Origin: Clostridia bacterium
GTDB taxonomy: Bacteria; Bacillota; Clostridia; Oscillospirales; Acutalibacteraceae
Assembly (NCBI GenBank): GCA_017461005.1
Contig: JAFTZU010000184.1
Location: forward strand, 1-51,882
Length of the DNA stretch: 51,882 nt
Reading direction: 5' to 3'
Each line of letters starts with the position of its first letter. The stretch's first letter is position 1. Below, in pieces: positions 1-7,311 of this stretch. The notes beneath the pieces are model-generated. The model searched no databases, was not told where the DNA came from, and saw only the letters and a list, made by a program, of their open reading frames with translations. Position numbers and translations under genes: made by a program.

Positions 1-1
1 A

Positions 2-760
2 GATAAACTACTCTATCAAAACGGTAAAACAGGCGAGAGAGACGGTTGGGATATCGACTGGACCCAGGGCATCGGTGCAGACGCAGAAAAATGCCCGAAC
101 GGTGGAGCTCACAATGTGACTGCTATCCCTGCCAAAGCGGCTACCTGCACTGAGACAGGTCTTACTGCCGGCGAAAAGTGTGCCGACTGCGACAAAGTGA
201 TTAAGGCTCAGGAAGTCGTCCCTGCTCTCGGCCACGACTTCAAGGATGGCAAGTGCACCCGCTGTGGCACGACTGATCCGAACGCTAAACCTGCTGAGAA
301 CAAGTTCACAGGTCTTGCAGACTCCGCAGCTGCTGATGGCAACTGGTATTACTACACCGACGGCAAGATCGATACCGCCCACAACGGCGTCGACCAGAAC
401 AAGTATGGCTGGTGGAGAGTCGAGAACGGTAAGGTCAACTTCAACGCTCAGGGCATCTATCAGAATGCTTACGGCTGGTGGAAGACGACCAACGGTAAAG
501 TCACCTTCAAGGAAGAAGGCGTGTTCCAGAACAACTTCGGCTGGTGGAGAGTCAAAGACTCCAAGGTCGACTTCAACGCTCAGAGCATCTACCAGAACAA
601 GTATGGCTGGTGGAAGACCACGAACGGCAAGGTCACCTTCAAGGAGAACGGCCTCTTCTCGAACCAGTATGGTACCTGGAAGGTCGAGAACTCCAAGGTC
701 AACTTCAACTTCAACGGCACCTATCAGGGCAAGACCATCAAGAATGGTAAAGTCGTCTGA
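2..760 (+). CDS. Cell-surface protein with GWW repeats, C-terminal part (5' end outside window)
   Basis: The reading frame is open at the left edge, so only the last 252 residues are seen. The first part holds a Cys-rich segment of the pattern CxxxGLxxGxKCxxC followed by GHDFxxGxCxRCG, which resembles zinc-ribbon-like linkers common in clostridial surface proteins. A short YYYTDGK lead-in is followed by five tandem 22-residue units of the type xxYGWWxxxNGKVxFxxxGxxQ, which end the protein. Such aromatic/Gly repeats occur in secreted clostridial proteins and probably mediate non-covalent attachment to the cell envelope; that role is inferred. There is no LPxTG motif or C-terminal membrane anchor. 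The catalytic or adhesive part, if any, lies upstream of the window. A hairpin follows the stop. Confidence 0.8.
   Translation, partial: DKLLYQNGKTGERDGWDIDWTQGIGADAEKCPNGGAHNVTAIPAKAATCTETGLTAGEKCADCDKVIKAQEVVPALGHDFKDGKCTRCGTTDPNAKPAENKFTGLADSAAADGNWYYYTDGKIDTAHNGVDQNKYGWWRVENGKVNFNAQGIYQNAYGWWKTTNGKVTFKEEGVFQNNFGWWRVKDSKVDFNAQSIYQNKYGWWKTTNGKVTFKENGLFSNQYGTWKVENSKVNFNFNGTYQGKTIKNGKVV
398..727 (+). repeat. Five tandem 66-bp (22-codon) repeats
   Basis: Units start at 398, 464, 530, 596 and 662. Units 1 and 3 (YGWWRV, NFNAQ) resemble each other, and units 2 and 4 (YGWWKTTNGKVTFKE) resemble each other. The array therefore looks like a duplicated 132-bp two-unit block plus a diverged last unit. 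Confidence 0.85.
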
Positions 761-796
761 TCGGACGTTGTAACGACCTGACTTAACACAAACACA

Positions 797-829
797 GAGC
801 CGGGCAGGTCCGCCCGCCCGGCTCATTTT
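797..829 (+). terminator. Hairpin after surface protein
   Basis: GAGCCGGGC (797-805) pairs with GCCCGGCTC (816-824), followed by a short ATTTTC. The weak T-run makes termination only moderately certain. It separates the surface protein from the methyltransferase operon. Confidence 0.6.
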
Positions 830-847
830 CAAAGAAGGGTGAACAGT

Positions 848-1798
848 ATGGCACTCATCGACTGGCGCGAGCTGGAAAAGTACACCGGCTGGGCGCAGAG
901 CACGACCATCGAGGCGGCTCAGTCCTGGGACAGAGGCGCAGACGGATGGCAGCTTCGCATCGATTTTGAAAAGAACTTCACACAGGCTCAGGTGGATGCC
1001 TGTACCAGAGTGAACAAGGAAACGACGGTCCTCGACGCGTGCTGCGGCACCGGGCGAACGACCATTCCCTTCGCGAAGAAAGCGAAGAAGGTCTACGCTC
1101 TGGACGGGGGAGAGAACATGCTCGCCCATTGCAAACGCAATGCGGAAGCAGAAGGCCTCGACAATGTCGAAATCGTCAAAGTGGACAACTGGCATACCTG
1201 TGAACCGGGCAAAGAGATCCCGGTGGCAGACATCGCCGTGTCCGTCATCGGCCCGCCTCAGGCGGATGCCGTCAAGTTCAGTCGCTGCGCTACGCAGTAC
1301 TGTTATTTTTTGTCCTTTACTAAGGACCCTTACCGATTCGTAATGAGAGATCTCTTTGACGGATGCAATTCTGAGTGGGAGAAGCGTGCGAAGGAGGGCC
1401 TTCCGGGCGGACGCCCCGGCCTCAACAACATGCCTCCCGCGAAAGCGTTCGCCGGTGTCCCGCTGGACACCCTCGTCGGGTGCCCCGGCCGTGCAAACCC
1501 GGTGAACCTCAGCATCCAGTTCAATCTTTTATATAACCTCGGCGCGTTCCCGACCATCACCTACGCGGACGGCGCCTGGGAGCATACCGCTGCCACGAAG
1601 GAGGAAGTCTACGATTACCTGCGCAACCTCGGCCATGTGGACGAGGACCGGGAAGACGTGTTCCGCTCCAACGTGGACAAGCGGATGACACAGACCGAAG
1701 ACGGCCTGTGGCGATATGCGTACGAAAGCCAGATGTACGTCCTCGGCTGGGACCCCAATGAGCTCGACTGGGACTACATCGCCAAAACTTCTGAATAA
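848..1798 (+). CDS. Class I SAM-dependent methyltransferase (first of a pair)
   Basis: A 316-residue cytoplasmic protein. Motif I is VLDACCGTG (about residues 61-69), followed by an acidic-loop region VYALDGGENML, which is the Rossmann-type SAM site. The C-terminal third (EEVYDYLRNLG ... RSNVDKRMTQTEDGLW) matches the same region of the next gene, so the two are paralogues from a tandem duplication. A Pro/Gly-rich stretch (about residues 185-197) is a short form of the inserts seen in the next two genes. ATG at 848 was chosen because AAGAAGGG lies 8 nt upstream; an in-frame GTG at 839 overlaps that site. The substrate is unknown. Co-transcription with a metal-oxyanion-type binding protein suggests a small-molecule substrate, but that is inference. 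Confidence 0.82.
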   Translation: MALIDWRELEKYTGWAQSTTIEAAQSWDRGADGWQLRIDFEKNFTQAQVDACTRVNKETTVLDACCGTGRTTIPFAKKAKKVYALDGGENMLAHCKRNAEAEGLDNVEIVKVDNWHTCEPGKEIPVADIAVSVIGPPQADAVKFSRCATQYCYFLSFTKDPYRFVMRDLFDGCNSEWEKRAKEGLPGGRPGLNNMPPAKAFAGVPLDTLVGCPGRANPVNLSIQFNLLYNLGAFPTITYADGAWEHTAATKEEVYDYLRNLGHVDEDREDVFRSNVDKRMTQTEDGLWRYAYESQMYVLGWDPNELDWDYIAKTSE

Positions 1799-1815
1799 CA
1801 GGGAGGGAGAACACT

Positions 1816-2724
1816 ATGCCGGAAAAAGATTTCCAGACCAAGGGTTACCGCATGGTCGAAGTCAAGAACCCGGACGGTACTGTTACGATGAAAAACATGT
1901 GGGACGTCGAGGCCAAGTACTACAGCCTCATGACTCTCATGGAAGTCAATGGTACCAACAAACAGCTCGATGCCATCCCGCTGAAGCCGGATGACGTCGT
2001 CCTCGACTGCGGCTGCGGTCCCGGGCGTGTGGCCATCCAGGCCGCGAAGCGTGTCAAGAAGGTCATCTGCCTCGACGCTTCGGAAGGTATGCTCGAGGAA
2101 TGCAAAAAGAACTGCGCTGCCGCCGGCGTTGAAAACGTCGAATTCGTTCTGGCGGACTGGCAGCTGACCGAGATCGGCAACACGATCCCGGAAGTGGATG
2201 TCATCATCCAGTCCCGCGGTGGCGGCGGCCCCAGCACCTTTGAAATGCTTGAGAAAGCGGCACGGCGCATCGCCGTCAACATCATGTGGGCCAAGGGAGC
2301 ACCGAACCTGCCCATGTCCCGCGGCAAACTCTTCAAGGACGTTTACAGCGAAGAGGCGATGGAGCAGTATCCGGAACTCAAGCCCTTCGACAAACGTCCC
2401 CGTCCGCCGATGCCTCCGAAGGGCGACAAAGGCGGTCCCGGAAGAGGCCCCGGCGGTCTGTTCCACGACCTCTATGCCGAACTCGACAAACGCGGCATCG
2501 AGCGCCACGTGACCACCATCGATGAAGGCTGGGACAAGTGGTATGCCACGAAGGAAGAGGCCTACGACGACCTCATCTGCCTGTCCCGTCATCCGGAATG
2601 TGTCGAGCCGGTCCAGTTCCGCAAGAATGTCGACCAGTTCCTGACCGAGAAGGACGGCGGCTGGTACTTCTTCCTGCCGACACAGACTGACATCACCTGG
2701 TTCGAGACCCGTCCCGAGAAGTAA
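1816..2724 (+). CDS. Class I SAM-dependent methyltransferase (second of a pair)
   Basis: A 302-residue protein with motif I VVLDCGCGPG (residues 61-70) and VICLDASEGML as the ribose-binding acidic loop. It follows its paralogue by 17 nt with SD GGGAGG. A strongly Pro/Gly-rich insert (residues 194-214: RPRPPMPP, GGPGRGPGG) interrupts the C-terminal half. A similar insert occurs in the downstream binding protein. The C-terminal block (EEAYDDLICLS ... FRKNVDQFLTEKDGGW) aligns with the first methyltransferase. The methyl acceptor is not evident. The pair could form a heterodimer, with one copy regulatory; that is speculation. Confidence 0.82.
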   Translation: MPEKDFQTKGYRMVEVKNPDGTVTMKNMWDVEAKYYSLMTLMEVNGTNKQLDAIPLKPDDVVLDCGCGPGRVAIQAAKRVKKVICLDASEGMLEECKKNCAAAGVENVEFVLADWQLTEIGNTIPEVDVIIQSRGGGGPSTFEMLEKAARRIAVNIMWAKGAPNLPMSRGKLFKDVYSEEAMEQYPELKPFDKRPRPPMPPKGDKGGPGRGPGGLFHDLYAELDKRGIERHVTTIDEGWDKWYATKEEAYDDLICLSRHPECVEPVQFRKNVDQFLTEKDGGWYFFLPTQTDITWFETRPEK

Positions 2725-2734
2725 GGAGGCCCCT

Positions 2735-3580
2735 ATGGCAGACCTGAAAGTATTCTCCGCCGGTGTGGCGATGCGCCTCGCGAAGCAGGCGGTCGAAGCT
2801 TTTGAGGCGGAGCACCCGGACCTCGAAGTGGAATTCAGCGGCGGTGGTTCCGTTGCAGGTGTCAACAGGCTGCTGGGAGGGGAGGACCTCGATGTTCTCA
2901 TCCTTGCCGACCAGTCGGCGATCGACGAACAGCTCATGCCGGACTTCGCAGACGGATATTTCGTCTGGGGCGGCAACGAGATGTGCATCACCGGCAAAGG
3001 CATCAACAGCGACAACTGGAAAGAAGTCCTGCTGGACCCGGCGTCTGAAGTGAAGCATACGAACCCCTACGACGACCCCAGCGGCTACCGCGCTGTCATG
3101 GCGATGATGCTTGCCGACAAGGTCGAAGACGGGCTCTCGGACAAGCTCCTGCACCACCCGAAGTACAAAGGTCTCGACCGGGATCAGTACAAACGCAACC
3201 CGTTCGGTCCGCCTCCGGGCGGTCCCGGGAAAGGCCCCGGCGGCCCCGGACGCAAACCCGGACTGCCGCCTCTGAAAGACGGCGAGTATCGCTTTACCTA
3301 CCTCAGCGGTCCGGCTTCGAGCGGCGCTGAGTACGCCAAACTCCCGCCGGAGATGAGCCAGGGAGACCCGGCCTATGAAGACCTCTACAACTCCGTCACC
3401 TTCACGGTCGACGGTGGAAAGGTCGTCAAAGGCACGACGGTCCTGCACGCCATCATGATCGCCAAAAACACGGCGCACCGTGAAGCGGCAGAGGCCTTCG
3501 TCAAAGAGTTCCTCAAAACAGACTTCGTGGCAAAGGGCTTCACGCCCGTCCAGAAGGCAGTAGGGGACTGGAACCTTTAA
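2735..3580 (+). CDS. ModA/WtpA-like substrate-binding domain protein without a signal peptide
   Basis: A 281-residue protein of the periplasmic-binding-protein type II fold. The N-terminus (LKVFSAGVAMRLAKQAVEAFE) and a GGGSV loop resemble the oxyanion-binding start of molybdate/tungstate-binding proteins. A later DPSGYRAVMAM block and a C-terminal HAIMIAKN...AAEAFVKEFL block also fit that family. The protein begins directly at the mature-like sequence: there is no signal peptide or lipobox, so it is predicted cytoplasmic, and no permease or ATPase is adjacent. Residues 155-180 form a striking Gly/Pro-rich insert (GPPPGGPGKGPGGPG). It lies 10 nt after the methyltransferase pair with SD AAGGAGG. 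Its ligand is unknown; an intracellular metal-oxyanion or cofactor sensor or carrier is one possibility. Confidence 0.7.
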   Translation: MADLKVFSAGVAMRLAKQAVEAFEAEHPDLEVEFSGGGSVAGVNRLLGGEDLDVLILADQSAIDEQLMPDFADGYFVWGGNEMCITGKGINSDNWKEVLLDPASEVKHTNPYDDPSGYRAVMAMMLADKVEDGLSDKLLHHPKYKGLDRDQYKRNPFGPPPGGPGKGPGGPGRKPGLPPLKDGEYRFTYLSGPASSGAEYAKLPPEMSQGDPAYEDLYNSVTFTVDGGKVVKGTTVLHAIMIAKNTAHREAAEAFVKEFLKTDFVAKGFTPVQKAVGDWNL

Positions 3581-3607
3581 GCCATTTTTATCCTCCTCAC
3601 GAGGATC

Positions 3608-3648
3608 GCGGTGTTCTGATCTTGCAAGTGTCAGGGCACCGCTTTTTT
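3608..3648 (+). terminator. Rho-independent terminator of the methyltransferase operon
   Basis: GCGGTG (3608-3613) pairs with CACCGC (3637-3642), with an inner CTGA/TCAG pairing, followed by TTTTTT. Confidence 0.85.
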
Positions 3649-3655
3649 GTTATAG

Positions 3656-3766
3656 AAGGGGCGGAAGGTTTCCCCGAAGGTTCGGTCCGGCGTCGTCGCC
3701 GCGGAGCGGAGAGAGGAGGGCTGTGGGCTTCGGGGGTCGGACCGAGGGGAAAGCCTGACGCCCCTT
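3656..3766. repeat. 111-bp imperfect palindrome, possible repetitive element or structured RNA
   Basis: Three nested complementary blocks are visible: AAGGGGCG (3656-3663) with CGCCCCTT (3759-3766); GGTTTCCCC with GGGGAAAGCC; TCGGTCCG with CGGACCGA. The central loop is very GC-rich. It is non-coding and lies between a terminator and the next promoter. A REP/MITE-like element or a structured RNA would both fit. No second copy was seen in the window. Confidence 0.6.
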
Positions 3767-3788
3767 TGAAAATAGTGATAATAAAGGG

Positions 3789-3817
3789 TTGCTTTTTGAA
3801 CTTTAAACCGTTATAAT
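3789..3817 (+). promoter_or_regulatory. Promoter of sodium:solute symporter
   Basis: -35 TTGCTT (3789-3794), 17-bp spacer, -10 TATAAT (3812-3817). The same -35 hexamer precedes eno and coaX in this window. Confidence 0.7.
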
Positions 3818-3846
3818 TTAAACCGTTACAGTTTAAACCACTAAAG
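3802..3846 (+). repeat. Three 15-bp direct repeats over the symporter promoter
   Basis: Consecutive units TTTAAACCGTTATAA, TTTAAACCGTTACAG and TTTAAACCACTAAAG start at 3802, 3817 and 3832. The first contains most of the -10 box. The spacing (1.5 helical turns) and position suggest an operator array for an unknown regulator. Confidence 0.7.
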
Positions 3847-3879
3847 TGAGAACTTAGTGAGAGTTTGGAGGAAATCATT

Positions 3880-5460
3880 TTGGCAATCAAGATCATTCTT
3901 CTGATCATTTTCTTTGGGGTCATGATCTTCATCGGCTTCTGGTCGAGAAGACATGCGACCAACGTCAATGACTACGTCCTCGGCGGACGGACCGTCGGCC
4001 CCTGGCTCACCGCCTTCGCCTTCGGTACGTCGTACTTCTCGTCCGTCGTGTTCGTCGGTTACGCCGGCCAGTTCGGCTGGAAATTCGGCCTCGCGTCCAC
4101 CTGGATCGGTCTGGGGAACGCCCTCATCGGTTCGCTGCTCGCGTGGATCATCCTCGGCCGCCGTACCCGCATCATGACCCAGAAGCTCGACGCCCGCACC
4201 ATGCCGGAGTACTTCGGCAAGCGGTACGATTCCCAGGCGCTTCAGGTGGTGGGTTCCATCATCTCGTTCGTCTTCCTGGTCCCGTACACGGCCGGTGTCT
4301 ACAACGGTCTGTCCCGTCTCTTCGGGATGGCTTTCAGCATCGACTACCATGTCGTCATCATCATCATGGCGCTCCTGACCGCGGTCTACGTCATCGCCGG
4401 CGGCTACATGGCCACCGCGCTCAACGACTTCATCCAGGGCATCATCATGCTCGGCGGTATCGCCGCCGTCATCGGTGCGGTCCTGCACGGCCAGGGCGGC
4501 TTCCTGAACGCCATGAAGGAGCTTTCCATCATCGATGCGTCCGACGTCGCAAAACCCGCTCTGCAGGGCGCAGAGGGCCTTCTGACGAGCTTCTTCGGCC
4601 CGGACCCGCTCGCACTGCTCGGCGTCGTCATCCTGACGTCCCTCGGTACCTGGGGTCTCCCGCAGATGGTCCAGAAGTTCTATGCCATCAAGGATGAGAA
4701 GTCCGTCCAGACCGGTACGGTCATCTCGACCTTCTTCGCGTTCGTCGTCGCCGGCGGCTGCTACTTCCTCGGCGGTTTCGGCAGACTGTTTGGCGATGTA
4801 CCGGGCGTCCACAACCCGGACGGCTCCATCGCCTTCGATGCCATCATCCCGTCCATGCTGTCGACGCTGCCCGATATCCTCATCGGTATCGTCATCGTCC
4901 TCGTCCTGTCCGCTTCCATGTCGACCCTGTCCTCGCTGGTCCTGACCTCCAGTTCCACGATGACCCTCGACTTCCTGAAGAAGACCTTCTGGCAGGACAT
5001 GAGCGAGAAGACCCAGCTCATCGTCATGCGTGTGCTGATCGCCGTCTTCATCGTCATCTCTGTCGCTCTGGCGTTCAACCCGCCGGCATTCATCGCCCAG
5101 ATGATGGGTGTCTCCTGGGGCGGCCTCGCCGGTGCGTTCCTCGCGCCGTTCATGTACGGTCTGTACTCGAAGAACGTCACGAAGCTCTCCGTGTGGGTCT
5201 CCTTTGCCTGGGGCGTCCTGTTCACCGTTATGAACATGTTCTTCCACTACATCGCGTCTCCCATCAACGCCGGTGCCATCACCATGATCGTGGGCCTCAT
5301 CCTGGTCCCGCTGGTCTCCCTGATCACCCCGAAGATGGACGAAAAAGAGATGGACGACCTGTTCGCGGTCTACGACGAGGAAGTCGTCGTCCACAAGAGC
5401 CACTCCCTGCAGGAGGGCGTCGTCAAGTCCGTCCGCGCGGTCAAGGCGAAAGAGGACTGA
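3880..5460 (+). CDS. Sodium:solute symporter (SSS family)
   Basis: A 526-residue polytopic membrane protein with about 13 hydrophobic segments. The N-terminal block GFWSRR...VNDYVLGGRTVGPW, the FGTSYFSSV segment, and ARTMPEYFGKRY are typical of the SSS (PutP/ActP-like) family. It uses the sodium gradient to import an organic solute; the solute cannot be read from sequence. The C-terminus is a charged cytoplasmic tail. TTG at 3880 is chosen because GGAGG ends 8 nt upstream; the earlier in-frame TTG at 3865 overlaps that SD. The gene stands alone between terminators, with a repeat array across its promoter that suggests specific regulation. A GTACATCGCC motif starts 3 nt after the stop. Confidence 0.88.
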   Translation: MAIKIILLIIFFGVMIFIGFWSRRHATNVNDYVLGGRTVGPWLTAFAFGTSYFSSVVFVGYAGQFGWKFGLASTWIGLGNALIGSLLAWIILGRRTRIMTQKLDARTMPEYFGKRYDSQALQVVGSIISFVFLVPYTAGVYNGLSRLFGMAFSIDYHVVIIIMALLTAVYVIAGGYMATALNDFIQGIIMLGGIAAVIGAVLHGQGGFLNAMKELSIIDASDVAKPALQGAEGLLTSFFGPDPLALLGVVILTSLGTWGLPQMVQKFYAIKDEKSVQTGTVISTFFAFVVAGGCYFLGGFGRLFGDVPGVHNPDGSIAFDAIIPSMLSTLPDILIGIVIVLVLSASMSTLSSLVLTSSSTMTLDFLKKTFWQDMSEKTQLIVMRVLIAVFIVISVALAFNPPAFIAQMMGVSWGGLAGAFLAPFMYGLYSKNVTKLSVWVSFAWGVLFTVMNMFFHYIASPINAGAITMIVGLILVPLVSLITPKMDEKEMDDLFAVYDEEVVVHKSHSLQEGVVKSVRAVKAKED

Positions 5461-5501
5461 GCGTACATCGCCACAGCAGGCACAACCGAATGAACAACAC
5501 A

Positions 5502-5536
5502 AAACCGACCCCGTCTTGCGACGGAGTCGGTTTTTT
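5502..5536. terminator. Bidirectional terminator
   Basis: AAACCGACCCCGTC pairs with GACGGAGTCGGTTT around a TTGC loop. A T-run follows on the + strand and an A-run precedes the stem, so it can serve both the symporter and the convergent gene on the - strand. Confidence 0.9.
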
Positions 5537-5578
5537 CAGGAGTCTTGAGTTTTGAGCTAAGAGGTAAATGAGACTCGA

Positions 5579-6400
5579 TTATTTCAGGATGGCTTTCTTG
5601 CCGCTGTTCATAACGTCCTCTTTCGGAGGAAGCTTGATGTAGGTGTACAGGCCATAGATAGCGGACGCGGTGCAGAAGAGACCGGTCAGGTAGTACCAGG
5701 GGTTCGCCTGAAGGGAGAAGAACTCCGGCTTGATGGCGAGCCACATGTTGCACCAGGGGTTGAAGGAAACGAGGGCAACACAGATGAAGGTGATGGACAG
5801 TGCAAGGCAGTTGCCGGATTTGTATCCGCGTTTGCGCATTTCCCAAACCGGGACGGTGGTAACGAGGACCTGAGTGAAGATCCAGAACTTCCACATGGTC
5901 TCATCGTGCCACTCGAAGCGAAGGAAGTTGAGGCAGAGGTACATGAAGAGGGTCAGGACGACGATCTCGGCGACCATGGTCTTGGTGGATGTGCCGGGTT
6001 TCCAGATGATGGAGTGCTCATACTGGATGGCGCGGGTCAGACAGTAGGTTTCCATCCCGACCCAGATGGCCTCACCGATGGCGAGGAGCAGGAAGAGCAG
6101 GAAGTGGTCATACTTGGCCCATGCATGGATGAAGACCCAGATGCCCATGAAGTCGGCTGCCCAGTAGAAGCAGTGGAGCCACAGCGGGTAGCACTGGATG
6201 TGCTCGTTCTCGGTCATGATGACCGGGAAGACGTAAACGAGAAGGCCGAAGAGGACCGCAAGGCCGACCGCGACCCAGGCGCCGACCCAGCCGGGAGCGC
6301 CGATGGACAGATGATCTACGAAGTCCTGACCGGAGACGTCTGCGAAGGAGCCGTCTGCCAGCATGGAGTATCCGTAGGTCAGTTTCTGAAAGATGTTCAT
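5579..6400 (-). CDS. Seven-transmembrane protein of unknown function
   Basis: A 273-residue integral membrane protein with about seven hydrophobic helices (roughly residues 35-62, 70-95, 98-124, 142-163, 170-189, 198-221, 233-254). No signal peptide and no family motif that I recognise. Aromatic and acidic residues inside helices (HCFYWAADF, GEAIWVGMETY) could line a small polar pocket. A resemblance to seven-TM terpene-cyclase-like or PQ-loop-type proteins was considered but cannot be supported. SD GGAGATCATT lies before the ATG. It is transcribed divergently from a TetR-family regulator, so it is a likely target of that regulator. Confidence 0.75.
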   Translation of the reverse strand: MNIFQKLTYGYSMLADGSFADVSGQDFVDHLSIGAPGWVGAWVAVGLAVLFGLLVYVFPVIMTENEHIQCYPLWLHCFYWAADFMGIWVFIHAWAKYDHFLLFLLLAIGEAIWVGMETYCLTRAIQYEHSIIWKPGTSTKTMVAEIVVLTLFMYLCLNFLRFEWHDETMWKFWIFTQVLVTTVPVWEMRKRGYKSGNCLALSITFICVALVSFNPWCNMWLAIKPEFFSLQANPWYYLTGLFCTASAIYGLYTYIKLPPKEDVMNSGKKAILK

Positions 6401-6489
6401 AATGATCTCCTTTCAAATTCTCACACGGATGTCTTTTCAGACAAAACTTACGACTTCATCATAGAGTCGAAAAACTTTCCCTTCAATTG

Positions 6490-6508
6490 CCAGTTCTCCA
6501 GAAACTGG
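6490..6508. promoter_or_regulatory. Candidate operator between the 7-TM gene and the TetR gene
   Basis: The inverted repeat CCAGTT-N7-AACTGG is centred in the divergent intergenic region. TetR-family repressors usually bind such dyads next to their own gene. A second perfect palindrome, CTTTGCAAAG (6566-6575), lies nearer the regulator start. Confidence 0.45.
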
Positions 6509-6550
6509 GACTTATTCCACAGGTTTCTTTCATTTTGGGGAGGAACATGG

Positions 6551-6556
6551 TATACT
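6551..6556 (+). promoter_or_regulatory. Putative -10 box of the TetR gene
   Basis: TATACT with a weak -35 (TTTCAT) 17 bp upstream; about 48 bp before the start codon. Confidence 0.4.
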
Positions 6557-6603
6557 GAACACATGCTTTGCAAAGAAAAATTTACCAAAAGGAGGCGTGG
6601 GCG

Positions 6604-7248
6604 ATGGACCGCCGTGTAGCTCGCACCAAAAAGAACATCTATTACGCGTTCTTTCAGCTCGTCCAGACGAAGGCGATCGACGAGATCACCGTCTCGGAAC
6701 TGGCCCGCACCGCGGACATCGACCGCAAGACCTTCTACCTGCACTACCAGACCGTTCAGGATGTCTTCGTCGAGTTCAAACAGATGATCCATGACCGGCT
6801 CATGGAGATCCTCGCGGAGTCCGAGCGCCGGGGCAGAGAGAACCAGGCGAAACTGGATGCGGGGGAGGCTCTGAAACGGGCCAATGACATCGCGCCCTTC
6901 GATTTCGTCTACTTCTATGATTCGCTGAACGTCATCATGATGGACAACATGGCATTCTTTGAGAAGCTGTCCCGGGACACGACCTTCATGTTCCTGAAGA
7001 ACGACTTCAAAAATGTTCTGAAACAGTCGCTTCTCGACTACTATAAGGGGTGGGACGGCTGGTCCTCTGACTACCAGGCGAGCCTTTACTCCGAATTCGT
7101 CGCCGCCGGTGCCATCAGTCTCTGGACCGACTGGCTCCACCACAAGCAGGTGCCACTCAATGAGTTCCGCGACAGCGCCATCGAAGTGTTGCGGGAAGCC
7201 TGGAAGATGGGTACTGCGAAGGACAGGCCCTATCAGGAGATCCTCTGA
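6604..7248 (+). CDS. TetR/AcrR-family transcriptional regulator
   Basis: A 214-residue protein. Residues about 8-55 form the TetR-type helix-turn-helix (KNIYYAFFQLVQTKAIDEITVSELARTA then IDRKTFYLHYQT, the canonical recognition helix followed by FYxHYxxxxD). The remainder is an all-helical ligand/dimerisation domain without recognisable specificity. ATG at 6604 has AAGGAGG 7 nt upstream. It is divergent from the seven-TM protein and probably represses that gene and itself. The ligand is unknown. Confidence 0.88.
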   Translation: MDRRVARTKKNIYYAFFQLVQTKAIDEITVSELARTADIDRKTFYLHYQTVQDVFVEFKQMIHDRLMEILAESERRGRENQAKLDAGEALKRANDIAPFDFVYFYDSLNVIMMDNMAFFEKLSRDTTFMFLKNDFKNVLKQSLLDYYKGWDGWSSDYQASLYSEFVAAGAISLWTDWLHHKQVPLNEFRDSAIEVLREAWKMGTAKDRPYQEIL

Positions 7249-7261
7249 AAACAGAAAGAAT

Positions 7262-7297
7262 AAATCGCCCGGACCATACGGTTCGAGCGATTTTTGT
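7262..7297 (+). terminator. Terminator of the TetR gene
   Basis: AAATCGCCCGGACC pairs with GGTTCGAGCGATTT around ATAC, then a T-run. Confidence 0.85.
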
Positions 7298-7311
7298 TTT
7301 TCTGTGGCGAT

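Noticed and set aside
90..300. Zinc-ribbon enzyme or rubredoxin domain in the first protein
   Set aside because: The CxxC motifs belong to a linker type common in repeat-rich clostridial surface proteins; no fold-level evidence for a metal enzyme.
398..727. CRISPR-like array
   Set aside because: The regular 66-bp repeats are in frame, encode a 22-residue protein repeat and have no unique spacers.
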